DNA of 64,000 bases. It comes from Ecytonucleospora hepatopenaei (lineage: Eukaryota; Microsporidia; Enterocytozoonidae). This document shows, piece after piece, positions 29,053-39,310 of this stretch (position 1 is its first letter; the number at the start of each line of letters is the position of its first letter). The notes under the pieces are model-generated. The model had not been told where the DNA came from. It ran no database searches and was given only the letters and a program-made list of their open reading frames with translations. The stretch covers positions 62,001 to 126,000 of the forward strand of contig JAPMUG010000004.1 in assembly GCA_026692725.1 (NCBI GenBank), written 5' to 3'. Made by a program: the position numbers and the translations under genes.

Positions 29053-30156
29053 ATGAATGGAAAATTTTCTTATCTCGTGCAAACGTGTAAAGAACTTTTT
29101 AGAGGGCAGATCCACACCAGAAGGCATCGCCTTGGCTGGTATAGACGGGATGGTAACACCCGCCCTATGGTCTTCGGTAACGAGGCTAATTGTGTGAGTA
29201 GCCGTTGGGTGCTTTATGCGAATTTAAGCAATAAAATATCCAAAAGGCAGGCAATCTATGCCCAGAGCAGGTCTAGAATTTTATATGCTTTATATAAAAA
29301 CATTTGTCTAATCATATATTTTAAAAAAATACATTTATTTATTATAAAATCTATTAAAATAAAATTTCTTTCTTTAACAGAAAGGGCTAAAATTTTGCAT
29401 AAAATAAAATTTTTTAAAAAAACTAGAAATAATTATAAGTATATATACTACCCCTATTTATTTAAAATGGATCAACAACACCAATTAATACAAATAGCAA
29501 ACAGTTGGACCAATTTAAGATATGATCCGTTTACAATTTTAATTCTAACCAACATATTCACTGACAACACGAGAAAGATAAAAGATACAATCAAAAGAAT
29601 GCGTGGAACCTCTACAAGAGGGATTTTTGACGTAAGATATAACTATGAAAATCAAAAGGTTTACGTTCTATGTCAAATTAAAATAGCTGAAAAGGTAGAA
29701 ATTTTGATTAAAGATAAAAAATTAGTGTGGATAATGGCTGACGGAGGCTTGAGTGAAAGTGCAATAGTTTTTGTTACTAAATGGTTTGAAGAAATCAACC
29801 CAATAGCCAGAGGTTTTGCTCTGAAAAACTTTATTAATACCTTTTTAGCACAGAGTAAAAAGAAACAACCAAGCTATAACGGATTTGTGTATCAACATAA
29901 ATTATATGCTGAAAATAGTAAAGAAATAAATTTATTAAGATATTGTGTAAGTGTAAGCTTTTTTGTCAAAAATTTTTATAAAAAATTAAAATTTAGTAAA
30001 AATATTTTAAATTTATTTTCTATCAAATCTAAAATATATAAAAGAAGGGTTAAAATTTTTCAAAAAATATTTTTAATAAATACTACTTTTATTTTTAATA
30101 AAATATTTTTACTTAAAATGTCCAACCTTACTGCTCACCTGTGTAAAATACCATGA
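29053..30156 (+). CDS. LINE A ORF1 protein
   Basis: 367 residues, very basic. The N-terminal 40 residues (LVQTCKELFRGQ...RRDGNTR) recur in copy 2 and in decayed 5' ends elsewhere in the island, so they are the conserved start of the family. A central region of about 165 residues (137-300) is absent from copy 2, but traces of it (a DVKYNHENN-like stretch) survive in the relic at 49850-50123. Lys-rich motifs like RRVKIFQK recur. No RRM, zinc knuckle or esterase is recognisable; an RNA-binding role is assumed only from position. CCCC lies directly upstream of the ATG. The stop codon overlaps the ORF2 start as ATGA at 30153-30156, suggesting termination-reinitiation. Confidence 0.85.
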   Translation: MNGKFSYLVQTCKELFRGQIHTRRHRLGWYRRDGNTRPMVFGNEANCVSSRWVLYANLSNKISKRQAIYAQSRSRILYALYKNICLIIYFKKIHLFIIKSIKIKFLSLTERAKILHKIKFFKKTRNNYKYIYYPYLFKMDQQHQLIQIANSWTNLRYDPFTILILTNIFTDNTRKIKDTIKRMRGTSTRGIFDVRYNYENQKVYVLCQIKIAEKVEILIKDKKLVWIMADGGLSESAIVFVTKWFEEINPIARGFALKNFINTFLAQSKKKQPSYNGFVYQHKLYAENSKEINLLRYCVSVSFFVKNFYKKLKFSKNILNLFSIKSKIYKRRVKIFQKIFLINTTFIFNKIFLLKMSNLTAHLCKIP

Positions 30157-33100
30157 AAATAGTTAAAACTAGTATAAATGCGAAGGTGAGCAATGATGAG
30201 GTCAAAAAAATAAAAAGAAATAAAAATAACTATGAAAAAAGATTAAAACCTAATGAAATACTTTTAAACGAGAATTGGAAAAATATAAACATCGACTTAA
30301 AATGGTTAGAAAACCTTAAACACGATGATAATGATTATGCAAAATTTATTGAAGTGGGTGTACCAGAAGATACAAAATATGATAGATTTAATTACCAACA
30401 ATTCCTAAAAGATGACCCAGATGAATTAGTAAAATGGAAAGATTATGAAAGAATTTATATAGATAGTGACACATCATTATTCAATGTATCCTTTAGTGAA
30501 GAAGAATCTAACAAAAAATTAAAAATGAGTACATTGAGGAGTAAAAACACTTGCTCCAAGATGTCTCTTAATAAAATTAATAACGATGAATATGAAACAT
30601 ATGAAGTGAATATAAATAAAATAAAAGAAATTTACAGGAACTTTAAACCACATCTATACAATTATTTAAATGTAAATAAAAGAAAATACAATGACAGTAA
30701 ACAAATATTAGTTTCAATTAATAAAAATAATTTAACTCAGATAGAAGAATTTAAAAAAATATGTAAAGAAAATACAATAATGTATAATGAAATAGAAATT
30801 AGTAAAAAACTTAGGATTACAAAAAAATGCTCATTTATAGACATATGGTCAATTAATATAAACAGAATTGAGAATAAATTAAACGAACTTATATACATAT
30901 GCAACAATCAATTACCAGAGTTTGTCCTTATTCAGGAAACATACCATACAATGCCACTCTTTTTAAATAATTACATCTGTATAGATCAATTTAAAGATAA
31001 TAACAATCATGGAATGCTCATGCTAATTCGTAAAAATATTGAATGTTCATATGAAATCATATACAATAAGGATGACATACAAATAATAAATATATACATT
31101 GGTAATGAAGTACTTAAAATTATTAATGTATACATGCCACACAATGCATCACGCATGATAACTAATGAACTTACAATTAAAAGTTATATAAAAAATAATG
31201 TCAAAACATACGTCCTCGGTGACTGGAATAAAGAAATAACTAAAAATAACATATTTCATGATTACAATAAAGTACAAGTCATAAAAGTTAATAGTGGTAC
31301 TAGACAGGTATATAACATACCTACCAGTACTGAAATAGACTATGGATACCAATTATTTAACAAACGTCTAGGAACAGCTAAAAAATTGAGTTACCAGATA
31401 AGTGACCATTATATAATCAGTTATAGATTCTTACAGAAATATAAAACAAATGATACAACTAAAATATCTTTTAATAGACTAAAAATAACAAAACCTAAAT
31501 ATGAAGTAATCATTAATGATAGTATATGGATAAGTAAGTTATCATATGATGAAAAAATAGAAAGTATTAAACAGAAATATAAACTTATTAAAAAAGTAAA
31601 ATATAAAAAATTCTATGAAATATATGTATCTAATAATAAAAGAAAGTTGTTGGATGAAAAATCCAAACTATGCAAAGACATAAGAACAAGTGAAACAATA
31701 AATGAAAAAGTCTATAATAAACTAAAAGAAATTAGAAAAGAAATTAAACAAGAGTATAAACTTGAAGTAATAGCACGTAACAAAAGAATAACAAAATATA
31801 GACAAAACATAATGAAAAATAACAATCCTAGGGAAACATGGCAAATGATAAAAAGAGTTAACAGTAAAATATCAACTGACTTACCAATTATAAATGTTTA
31901 TACCACTAATAATATAGCCTCTACAACATATGAAACAGGATTAAATATGTATAAAACTCACTTCAAAAACCTATGTACAAGAGAATTAGACCCAATAGAA
32001 TACAAATTTAATAAAAATTTTATAAAAGAAAACTATTCAGAAATACTTGATGAATGTATCAGTATAGAAGAATTAACAAATGTAATCAACTCAATAGCAA
32101 ATAATAAGGCCGAGGGGATGGACAACATCCCCGCAGAGTTTTATAAACTTATGATAAAAACAAATATAAAACAAAATGCAATGGTTAATGAAATACTAAA
32201 AATTATGAATGGAGCCTATGAAAAAGGAATATTCCCAAGTACATGGTGTAAATCATATATAGTACCACTGTATAAAAAAGGTGACAAATTTAATCTAAAT
32301 AATTACAGAGGCATAACAATAATAAACGTACTGCAAAAAATACTATGCAAAATACTTACAAATAGACTAAACATGATTACTGAATCGTTTAACATAATAG
32401 CTAAAGAACAAATAGGCTTTGTTAGACAAGAAGAAGGAATAGCCCAAATTACAACACTATTAGAAATTGTTGAAAGAAGATTAAATGATGATTTAGAAAC
32501 ATATGTCATTTTTCTAGACCTTGAAAAAGCATATGATAAAGTGCCACATAATAACCTTTTAAATAAATTAAATAAACTTGGAATGAGTAAAAAATTCTGT
32601 ACCTTTATTGAAAACTTGTATAAAAATTCCGAATGCGTAGTAAGAGTAAATAACAAATATACTGAAAGCTTCATGTATGAAAGGGGTGTCAGACAGGGCT
32701 GCCCACTCTCACCCCTTCTTTTTAACCTATATATAAATGACTTTTTAGAACATATGACAGGTGTATACGTACCTAATCTCACATATAACCCTAAAGGACT
32801 GCAATTTGCTGACGATACAGTAGCATTTGCATATAATGAAAAAAGCATTGAACACAATATAAAACAAATTGAAAAATGGTGTCAAGAAAATAAGATGAAA
32901 ATAAACGTTAATAAATCAGGAATAATGCATTTTACAAATGGTAACAAAAATACAAGAACATTTAAACTGAATGACCAACCAATACCAAATGTTGAAACCT
33001 ATACATACCTAGGCTTAGAAATAAATACACTATTATCTAAAGACTTAATGATACAAACTAAAATAAACAATGGTAAAAGATTACTAGGAATATTTGCAAA

Positions 33101-33980
33101 TACACTGAAAAACATTTACTTCCCATTTATGGCAAAAGTAATGTTTATTAAAAACCAATTAATACCAACTATGACGTATGGATGCGAAATATATGGAATG
33201 ACTGACGTGTATGTAAAAAAGATTAAAAGAGTAGTAGACCAAGCTATCTACTATATCTGTCATAAAAAAACATTTCAAAGAAGTATAATCTATCCTGAAC
33301 TCAAAATAACCCACATAAACGCATTTGCAAGCCGTATGAGAACACGTGCATACTTCAAATGGAAAAACTCTACCAAGATTATAAAAGATCTAGTAGACAA
33401 TCCATTTTACTCACGTAAAGTGGATTGTAATATACCCTGGGTAACAAGTACTAAAAAATGGATAAATAGATATAAAATACCTGATAACTTAAATAAAAAA
33501 GATTATAAAAAATTATTTTTCAATATATACAAAACACGTAAAAAGAAAATATCCGAGTTTGAAAAAATTATAGAAGAAACCGCTCTAGATAAAATAAATA
33601 TACAAAAAATTATAAAAATGAATAAAAATCTTGATCCAACACTAATAATTGATATATTCAAATTTAAAACCAATTGCCTTACATTTACACCTAAATTTAA
33701 ATATAGTAATATCTACACTATACCAAAAGATATAAATTGTGTGTGCTGCGGCACCACTCAATATGAAAGCTTTTACCACCTAATATTCGAATGTAAAGAA
33801 TTTAATGACTTGAGATACACATTTGTTAACGAAGTATACGAATCACCTGCAAAAACTATTAACAAAATGATAACAACTAATAAAAAAAGACTTAAAAAAT
33901 TTATAAAATTTATTACACTAATATTAAAACAACGTAAAACAATTATAAAAAAATCTAAAAAAGTATTTACCAATAAATAA
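30153..33980 (+). CDS. LINE A ORF2: AP endonuclease and reverse transcriptase
   Basis: 1275 residues. Around 225-430 is an AP-type endonuclease: SININR, LIQETYH, NVYMPH, LGDWN, STEIDYG and the terminal SDH motif. The reverse transcriptase spans about 640-970: YRGITIINVLQKI, FLDLEKAYDKVPH, RGVRQGCPLSPLLFN, and the catalytic FADD at about 888-891. A C-terminal Cys/His motif (CVCC...H-x4-C, about 1196-1215) resembles the nucleic-acid-binding finger of many LINE ORF2 proteins. It nicks target DNA and copies the element RNA in place. All catalytic residues I can check are present. The frame is intact, unlike copy 2. Confidence 0.95.
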   Translation: MKIVKTSINAKVSNDEVKKIKRNKNNYEKRLKPNEILLNENWKNINIDLKWLENLKHDDNDYAKFIEVGVPEDTKYDRFNYQQFLKDDPDELVKWKDYERIYIDSDTSLFNVSFSEEESNKKLKMSTLRSKNTCSKMSLNKINNDEYETYEVNINKIKEIYRNFKPHLYNYLNVNKRKYNDSKQILVSINKNNLTQIEEFKKICKENTIMYNEIEISKKLRITKKCSFIDIWSININRIENKLNELIYICNNQLPEFVLIQETYHTMPLFLNNYICIDQFKDNNNHGMLMLIRKNIECSYEIIYNKDDIQIINIYIGNEVLKIINVYMPHNASRMITNELTIKSYIKNNVKTYVLGDWNKEITKNNIFHDYNKVQVIKVNSGTRQVYNIPTSTEIDYGYQLFNKRLGTAKKLSYQISDHYIISYRFLQKYKTNDTTKISFNRLKITKPKYEVIINDSIWISKLSYDEKIESIKQKYKLIKKVKYKKFYEIYVSNNKRKLLDEKSKLCKDIRTSETINEKVYNKLKEIRKEIKQEYKLEVIARNKRITKYRQNIMKNNNPRETWQMIKRVNSKISTDLPIINVYTTNNIASTTYETGLNMYKTHFKNLCTRELDPIEYKFNKNFIKENYSEILDECISIEELTNVINSIANNKAEGMDNIPAEFYKLMIKTNIKQNAMVNEILKIMNGAYEKGIFPSTWCKSYIVPLYKKGDKFNLNNYRGITIINVLQKILCKILTNRLNMITESFNIIAKEQIGFVRQEEGIAQITTLLEIVERRLNDDLETYVIFLDLEKAYDKVPHNNLLNKLNKLGMSKKFCTFIENLYKNSECVVRVNNKYTESFMYERGVRQGCPLSPLLFNLYINDFLEHMTGVYVPNLTYNPKGLQFADDTVAFAYNEKSIEHNIKQIEKWCQENKMKINVNKSGIMHFTNGNKNTRTFKLNDQPIPNVETYTYLGLEINTLLSKDLMIQTKINNGKRLLGIFANTLKNIYFPFMAKVMFIKNQLIPTMTYGCEIYGMTDVYVKKIKRVVDQAIYYICHKKTFQRSIIYPELKITHINAFASRMRTRAYFKWKNSTKIIKDLVDNPFYSRKVDCNIPWVTSTKKWINRYKIPDNLNKKDYKKLFFNIYKTRKKKISEFEKIIEETALDKINIQKIIKMNKNLDPTLIIDIFKFKTNCLTFTPKFKYSNIYTIPKDINCVCCGTTQYESFYHLIFECKEFNDLRYTFVNEVYESPAKTINKMITTNKKRLKKFIKFITLILKQRKTIIKKSKKVFTNK

Positions 33981-34059
33981 AATATATTTAAAAAATTTTA
34001 ACCAAGGGGGTAGATTCTGTGGACTGGCTGGTCTTAGGACCCATAAGCAGCGCCCCCTT

Positions 34060-34172
34060 CACACACGGCTTGAAATTAAAGCCTTTGACCGAAGCACTTC
34101 GGCATTAGTGTATTTGTATAGATTGATGTGAGTTTGTGTATGGTGATCCCAAGACGGGATGAAAGCCGCAGG
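34060..34172 (+). other. Conserved structured segment of the LINE A 3' UTR
   Basis: Starts ACACACGGCTTGAAATTAAAGCC. Two stems are visible: GGCTT/AAGCC (34067-34071 with 34079-34083) and CCGAAG-CA-CTTCGG (34089-34102). It recurs in at least five other places in the island (37300s, 39110s, 41640s, 49585s, 52590s), some so decayed that only this part is recognisable. It is probably the RNA structure that the reverse transcriptase binds to start copying. Confidence 0.7.
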
Positions 34173-34379
34173 TTGTTTTTGTAATTTGTAAATAGAGTAG
34201 TCTTAGTCGCATAGTGCGTTTTTTTAATTTCCTAAGGGCTTGGTTTAGATACTGTTAGGAAGAATGATACTAGAAAATATAAAGTTTAGGAATCGGTGGC
34301 AAGTAGAATGATATTAGACAGACAATAGAGTTTAAGAATCTGTGGTAAAAAATAATAGTAAATAAATTTATTTATATAT

Positions 34380-34832
34380 ATATTAAACATTTATTTAATA
34401 TAAATTAATAAAATATAACTCCCATATAGTAGTAAAATAACATTTTATGCTGCTTCCATATAAGGTATATGCTAGTAAAAAACTGTCTATAGGACCATTT
34501 TATAAATATTTGTTTGTTTTAAAACATAAATATAATTTTTGTATTTAACCCCTATGAAAATCCAATGGAGCAAGTAAAGCATTAACATTTGGATAAACAA
34601 AAAAGAATGTGTGATATAATGTATATACTGTTGACATAACTTTTATATGATATAAACTTATATGAATATAATGTAATTAAGAATTAAATATAGAAATATT
34701 AAAAAGAGTATTTGTAAGGTAAAGTTTAATATGAAAAGAGATTATTTCAAACAATGATGCTTTCGATGGCTGGGTGAAGCACGGGTACATTGAACTTGAA
34801 ATAATGTAGAAAGGTGTGTTTTAATTTATATT
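34380..34832 (+). repeat. 570-bp inverted repeat, left arm (second piece)
   Basis: Begins with the second target-site duplication of the LINE (34380-34389) and continues as the reverse complement of 52857-53312. It contains a conserved GC-richer core at about 34756-34785 (GATGCTTTCGATGGCTGGGT and following) flanked by ATTTCAA...TTGAAAT and CAATG...CATTG inverted repeats. A CCCC-T-ATG followed by a 7-codon ORF occurs at about 34549. Confidence 0.85.
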
Positions 34833-35042
34833 AAAAGTTATATTTACAATTAAATAAATATTTATATATAGCATTTTCATATCTTTTTGCTATTTCTACG
34901 TTAATTTTTTTAGTCCCAAACAAATTCGTCGTTTTTTAAGAAATTGTGTTTATTTTTTTACAACTAAAAATTTATTTACTATTTGTGTTTAATAAAAAAT
35001 AACAAAATATTTTTTTTACAACTAAAAATTTATTTACTACTT
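34833..35042. other. AT-rich spacer with a duplicated 30-mer
   Basis: The sequence TTTTTTACAACTAAAAATTT (continuing ATTTACTA) occurs at about 34957 and again at about 35013. A third, slightly changed copy is at 2836. It may be a short terminal sequence of a small dispersed element. No gene. Confidence 0.5.
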
Positions 35043-35770
35043 CTAATAATTAAATATTTCACCGCACGCTGGACACTTTTTCCTTAACTGCTTTTCATAT
35101 AACCAGCCGTGCTTGTATATGGGCCCTTGACCTACCCTACCAAAACCTGACCAGCTTTGCCTCCCGTCTCCTTCGGACTCTTCTGGGGGCCTTGGCTTTG
35201 GTCTTTGGAACTCCATCCAGGGTTTCTATACTCGGGGTTTGTTAGACCGGAACTCCACCGGGTTTGTCGCCTAAGAGTCACCTTCTATTGGTGCTCAGGC
35301 TACGGGTGTACTGTGCTCGAGCTCTTATTGCCTCGGCACAGTACTTGATGACTCTCCTTAGAGATGTCCAGGTTTTCAGGTTCTTCCTGCAGGTGTCCGG
35401 ATCTTTCCATTCCGGTTGATTTATATCATACTTTGCTCTTAGGTCGCTATATGATTTACAGTCGAACAGGAAGTGGTAATGATTTTCTCTCACTTCCTGT
35501 TCATTGCAAGATATACACTTTATTTTTGAGTCAATCTCGATGTTGTTTGCGTATTTCAGCTGGGATGTCCATACTCTGGTACTCGATAAGAATTTATAAA
35601 ATTCATTTAGGTCGCTGTTGTATTTTTTGATAAACATGTTAAGGTTTTTTGTTTGATTTCTATGAAACCGTACTTTCGAAGGAAGGTTAAGCCCTCCGTG
35701 GCCTTGGTTTTTGATTTGTAGTATGCGATTAGCGCTGCATTGGCTTGTTCTACTGGGGTATAAACTTTTA
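35043..35770 (-). pseudogene. LINE family B, 3' fragment of the polymerase gene
   Basis: A GC-richer segment read on the minus strand. From about 35766 a frame reads VYTPVEQANAALIAYYK..., then after a frame change near 35637 a 119-residue frame (35637-35278) ends the ORF2-like protein. It carries a LINE-type C-terminal finger CISCNEQ...HYHFLFDCKSYSDLR, similar in layout but not in sequence to family A. Downstream (35216-35043) a 57-residue frame ends in KKCPACGEIFNY. The base composition differs strongly from family A, indicating a separate family or a different age. 5'-truncated and not functional. Confidence 0.7.
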
Positions 35771-35796
35771 TTTAAAAATTTTAATATGCCCTTATT

Positions 35797-36587
35797 ATGA
35801 CAACAGGTTATTATGGCGAAGTATTAGAACCTTTGTTTTCAGCTACGGCTGAATACGTCGTGGAATTCCTAAGAAATAAAGGAGTGTTGAAACGTAGTGT
35901 TAACTGTTCATCTTGTCAAGTGCAGATGAAAACGGTTAAATACAACAGAAACAAAGATAATATGGCGTTTAGATGCTATAATACAAATTGTGTTGGGTAT
36001 AAGAAATACCATTCAATTCGCATCGAGTCATCTTTGGACGGCTTTATCTTATCTTTAATTGATATTGTAAAGATTACATGGAAATGTTTAATAACCATAC
36101 CCAGGTCCAAATACGCACAGAACTTGGTCTCTCGACCGTTTCAAATGTTAAAACAATTGATTTTTTGCGTTCTGCCTGTGTTAAATATCTTGACGCAAAT
36201 CCTACAAAGCTCGGTGGTGAAAATGCAATTGTCGAAATCGACGAAAGTTTGTTTCGATACAAGCAAAAATATCACCGAGGAAGACAACCAACAAGGGAAA
36301 TGTGGGTTTGCGGGTTAATTGATATTTCAGTTAATCCAAAAAAGATTTCACTTCATTTAGTTGAGGATCGTCAATCAGAAACACTTTTACCAATAATTGT
36401 AAATGTGTGCCGAAAGGATACCATTGTACATTCTGACTCGTGGAAGTCATACAATGGCATTGCTAGAAATTTAAGATTTACACATAAAACAGTAAATCAC
36501 AGTGAGCACTTTGTAAACCCTAACAATGGTGTACACACTCAAAATATTGAGTGTCTTTGGAATAGTTGCAAATATTATATAAAGTAA
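35797..36587 (+). pseudogene. Merlin/ISXO2-like transposase, frameshifted (copy A)
   Basis: Two frames make one transposase. The first (35797 to about 36070) has a zinc-ribbon-like N-terminus with CSSC and C-x4-C (about residues 45-70). The second (about 36060-36587) has the ISXO2-like DDE core: VEIDES, GRQPTREMWVCGLID, IVHSDSW and the C-terminal NHSEHFVNPNNGVHTQNIECLW with the acidic triad D, D, E. The frames are separated by a 1-nt shift near 36060-36080. Merlin elements are known from microsporidia. CCCTTATT directly precedes the ATG. No matching terminal inverted repeats were found, so the ends are unknown. Confidence 0.85.
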
Positions 36588-36742
36588 CAGAAAGGAATAG
36601 TGGGAGAAAAATTAAAGTGTTTTTTGGCTGAAAGGATGTGAAAACAGAATGTTTCTAAAATTGATGGTTTTGAAGCAATTCTTAAATTAATAAAGGGATC
36701 TAATTAAATTATTTATTTTTAAATTGTTAGCTTTGAACAGTA

Positions 36743-36853
36743 AGGGGGAAATTTTCATACTTGTTTTTTGCTCAGGGGGAAAATGTCATACTTGATACCT
36801 CTTAGGGAAAATTTTTATACTTGATACTCCCTGGGGGGAATTTCCATACTTGA
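36743..36853 (+). repeat. Four degenerate ~30-bp repeats after Merlin copy A
   Basis: Four units of about 21 nt with consensus AGGGGGAAATTTTCATACTTG, spaced 30-31 nt apart. They lie 160 nt past the transposase frame. Repeats of this sort near transposon ends often bind transposase, but a different origin is possible. Confidence 0.7.
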
Positions 36854-36930
36854 TCCAATTATATATATAATTTTTTTATTATTAAACCTCTAAACATAGA
36901 TTAACGTCTAACAAAATATTTTTCATGCAA

Positions 36931-37090
36931 TAAACCAAGCCCTTAGGAAATTAAAAAAACGCACTATGCAACTGAGACCCTATTTACAAATTACAAAAAC
37001 AACATGCGGCTTTCATCCCTTATTAAATTTGCTCAAATGATTTTTTTTAAAAATTTTCTATGAGTAATTTAGTAATAAATAAATTTTTAT
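36931..37090 (-). mobile_element. LINE A 3'-end scraps, first one inverted
   Basis: 36931-37021 is the reverse complement of the LINE A 3' UTR end around 34155-34250 (AAACCAAGCCC...AACATGCGGCTTTCATCCCT). At about 37055-37085 a separate + strand scrap of the extreme tail appears (TATGAGTAATTTAGTAATAAA). Confidence 0.75.
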
Positions 37091-37275
37091 AAAATTTATT
37101 TAAGTTAAAAAATTTTTAAAAGAAGTTTTTTAAATTGAACTTTAAAAATGAAATAAAAAAGCTTTTAAGTCAAAAAAACCTTTTACAATTTTGCGATTTC
37201 AAGTATAAAAATACTTAGTAAGCAAAAAGTATTAAAATTTTTTTATTTTAAAACTTGAATTTTGTTTAATTCACC
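37091..37275. other. AT-rich sequence, no gene seen
   Basis: Only poly-A/T-rich sequence. Confidence 0.5.
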
Positions 37276-37510
37276 TTATATATCAAACACCCTTTTACAC
37301 ACTGTTTAAAATTAAAGCCTTAAGTCAAAGCACTTTGGCATTATTGTATTTTATATAATAAAGTGTGTTGTGGATGGTGATCCCAAGACGGGATGAAAAC
37401 CACATGTTTTTTTAATTTTTTTATCATAAGGGCTTGTTTATTGCAAAAGCTAGAATGATGTTTTTTATAAAATCTTCTGTAAGTAATTTAGAAAAAAAAC
37501 GTATATAAAT
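37276..37510 (+). mobile_element. LINE A relic: 3' UTR only
   Basis: Contains TATCAAACACCC, the structured 3' UTR segment (with CAAAG-CA-CTTTG replacing CGAAG-CA-CTTCG), GATCCCAAGACGGGATGAAA, and the tail AGAATGATGTTTTTTAT. A 5'-truncated dead copy of the subfamily represented at 41590-41870. Confidence 0.8.
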
Positions 37511-38677
37511 ATATAAAGTTTGAATTTTAAAAAATTTTGATTTTTTTAACTAAAATAGTAAATTTTAAAATTTATAAAAAGTTTTTGTAAAAAACTTAAT
37601 CATTGGTTTAAAATAAAAACTTTCAAAATGATATTTTTTGCAATCGTTAAAAAGTATACAAAGTTTTTGTTTTGAAAAAAGACTTATTTTGTAAGAGCTT
37701 TAAACTTTTTCACAACATTTTTATTTATTAGTTTTTATGTTTAATAAACTTTTTTATTAAACTTTTTTACATCCAAGGTGATTCATAAATAAAATAGTTA
37801 AGTAAAAATCAAAATAATATATTAATAATAATGAAGATGCTGATGGGTTTATTTATTTTTAAAATTTTTAAACAATAAAAATAAATTTTTTAATTAATTT
37901 CATGAGAAAACTATTCTAATGTCAGTTCCGATGTATATAATGTAAAGTATAATCATAGTTCTTACTTATTATATTAAATTTGTAAATTAAAAAAATCTGT
38001 TTAAATTTTAGCTAAAATTTGTATCACGGAACAACGTGTTGGTATGTGATAAACTTTAATAAAAAAGTTTAATTTAATTTTAATTTTTAAACATACTTTT
38101 TAAAAACTTTTTCGTATATACATTGTTTTTGTTTTTTTTAAACCTCATAAACATTTTAGCATTAACGATAAAAAAAGAGTATAAAACATTTCTATATATT
38201 TTAATATACAAAAAAAACTAATGTAAAAATACAAATCTACAAGTGTTTTGCAAAAACTTATTATGTATGGCTATTTGTAAAAAAAGTTTAAAAGTAAAAG
38301 TTTAAAACAGACAATTTTTTAAAATACGTGTTAAAAATTTTTAAAATCAAACTATACAAGTAAACTTTTATAAAATTAGATTAAAATTTAATTAAGTAAA
38401 ATATTTTTCTACCTGTAAAAATATATTTAACATCTTAAAAACTTTTAAAAAAATGAAAAAATATGTTCATAATGTATTTTATAATTTTTTATACATAAAT
38501 TAAAACTATGAAAACAAAGCATTTGAGTTCAAATGTTTTACAATTTTTTAAAATACATTAAAAAATTGTTTATTTTATGCTTTATAAATTGTCATTTAAC
38601 ATTCTAAATTTATTTTACAATAATTTTTAATAAATTTTTTGAAATATAAAATTATAAAACTAATTTACATTAATTTG
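37511..38677. other. AT-rich transposon graveyard, no gene
   Basis: More than 1 kb of very AT-rich sequence dominated by AAAATTTTTAAA-type strings. No ORF or RNA gene can be supported. Confidence 0.6.
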
Positions 38678-39310
38678 CCCCCAGTATGATTAAAAATTTT
38701 TAAGAGCTTGTGATAACATTGTAAAATGTTTTGGAGTACAAAAACCATATGACTAAGTTAAGAATGGTAAAGACGGGATAATGACAGCCGTCAATAAATT
38801 TCTGGTAATAGTATTATACATGTAACAGTAGACTATATTGGCGAAACAGTGCATAATTTTTTTTACAAGCTTATGTGTTAAAACATAAAAAACTGTGTTA
38901 GATTATAACGAATAAAAACAAATTTATAAAAGTATTTATAAATTTTTAAATAAAAATTTTAAAAACATGTCTAATAAAAAGAAGAAAAGTTTTTTAAACA
39001 TTGATGCAAAAAATCTATATTTTATATTAAAAGGTTTAAAAATGGTTAAAAACTTTTAACCAAGAGGGTTGATTATGTGGTTTAGATGGTTAAAAGCCTT
39101 AAAAACAGCGCCCCTTTCATACACGGCCTAAAATAAAAGCCTTTGACCGAAGCAAATTTGTATTAGTGTATTTTGTATAAATTAATATGAGTTTTTGTAT
39201 GGTGATCTCTAAACTAAATAAAAGCCGCAGGTTGTTTTTGTAATTTGTAAATTGGGTTTTATAATGTGTTTTTTAAAATTCCTAAGGGCTTGGTTTATTA
39301 CTTTAAAAAA
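38678..39310 (+). mobile_element. Internally deleted, decayed LINE A derivative
   Basis: The 5' end (38678-38800) matches the LINE A start: CCCCC-(6 nt)-ATGA, then a GAGCTTGTG...TGTAAAATGT stretch and AGACGGGATAATGACAGCCG. About 250 nt later the 3' UTR starts (39050-39305; ACCAAGAGGGTTGATT, ACACGGCCT..., AAAGCCGCAGGTTG). Both element ends are preserved with nearly all coding sequence missing, as in non-autonomous LINE derivatives. Independent decay of two adjacent fragments is the alternative. Confidence 0.6.

Larger units (their letters stand above)
29047..34379 (+). mobile_element. LINE family A, copy 1, apparently complete
   Basis: A 5333-bp non-LTR retrotransposon with ORF1 and ORF2 both open, bounded by the 10-bp target duplication ATATTAAACA. 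It starts with CCCCGC directly before the ORF1 ATG, so the 5' UTR in the DNA copy is 6 nt. The roughly 400-nt 3' UTR has a conserved structured part (34060-34172) and ends in AT-rich sequence rather than a poly-A tail. It landed inside the left arm of the large inverted repeat. Intact frames mean it may be active or recently inserted. Confidence 0.92.

Noticed and set aside
32303..32857. 184-codon minus-strand ORF in LINE ORF2 (also 47826-48380)
   Set aside because: Antisense shadow of the RT domain; identical in both copies only because the DNA is identical.
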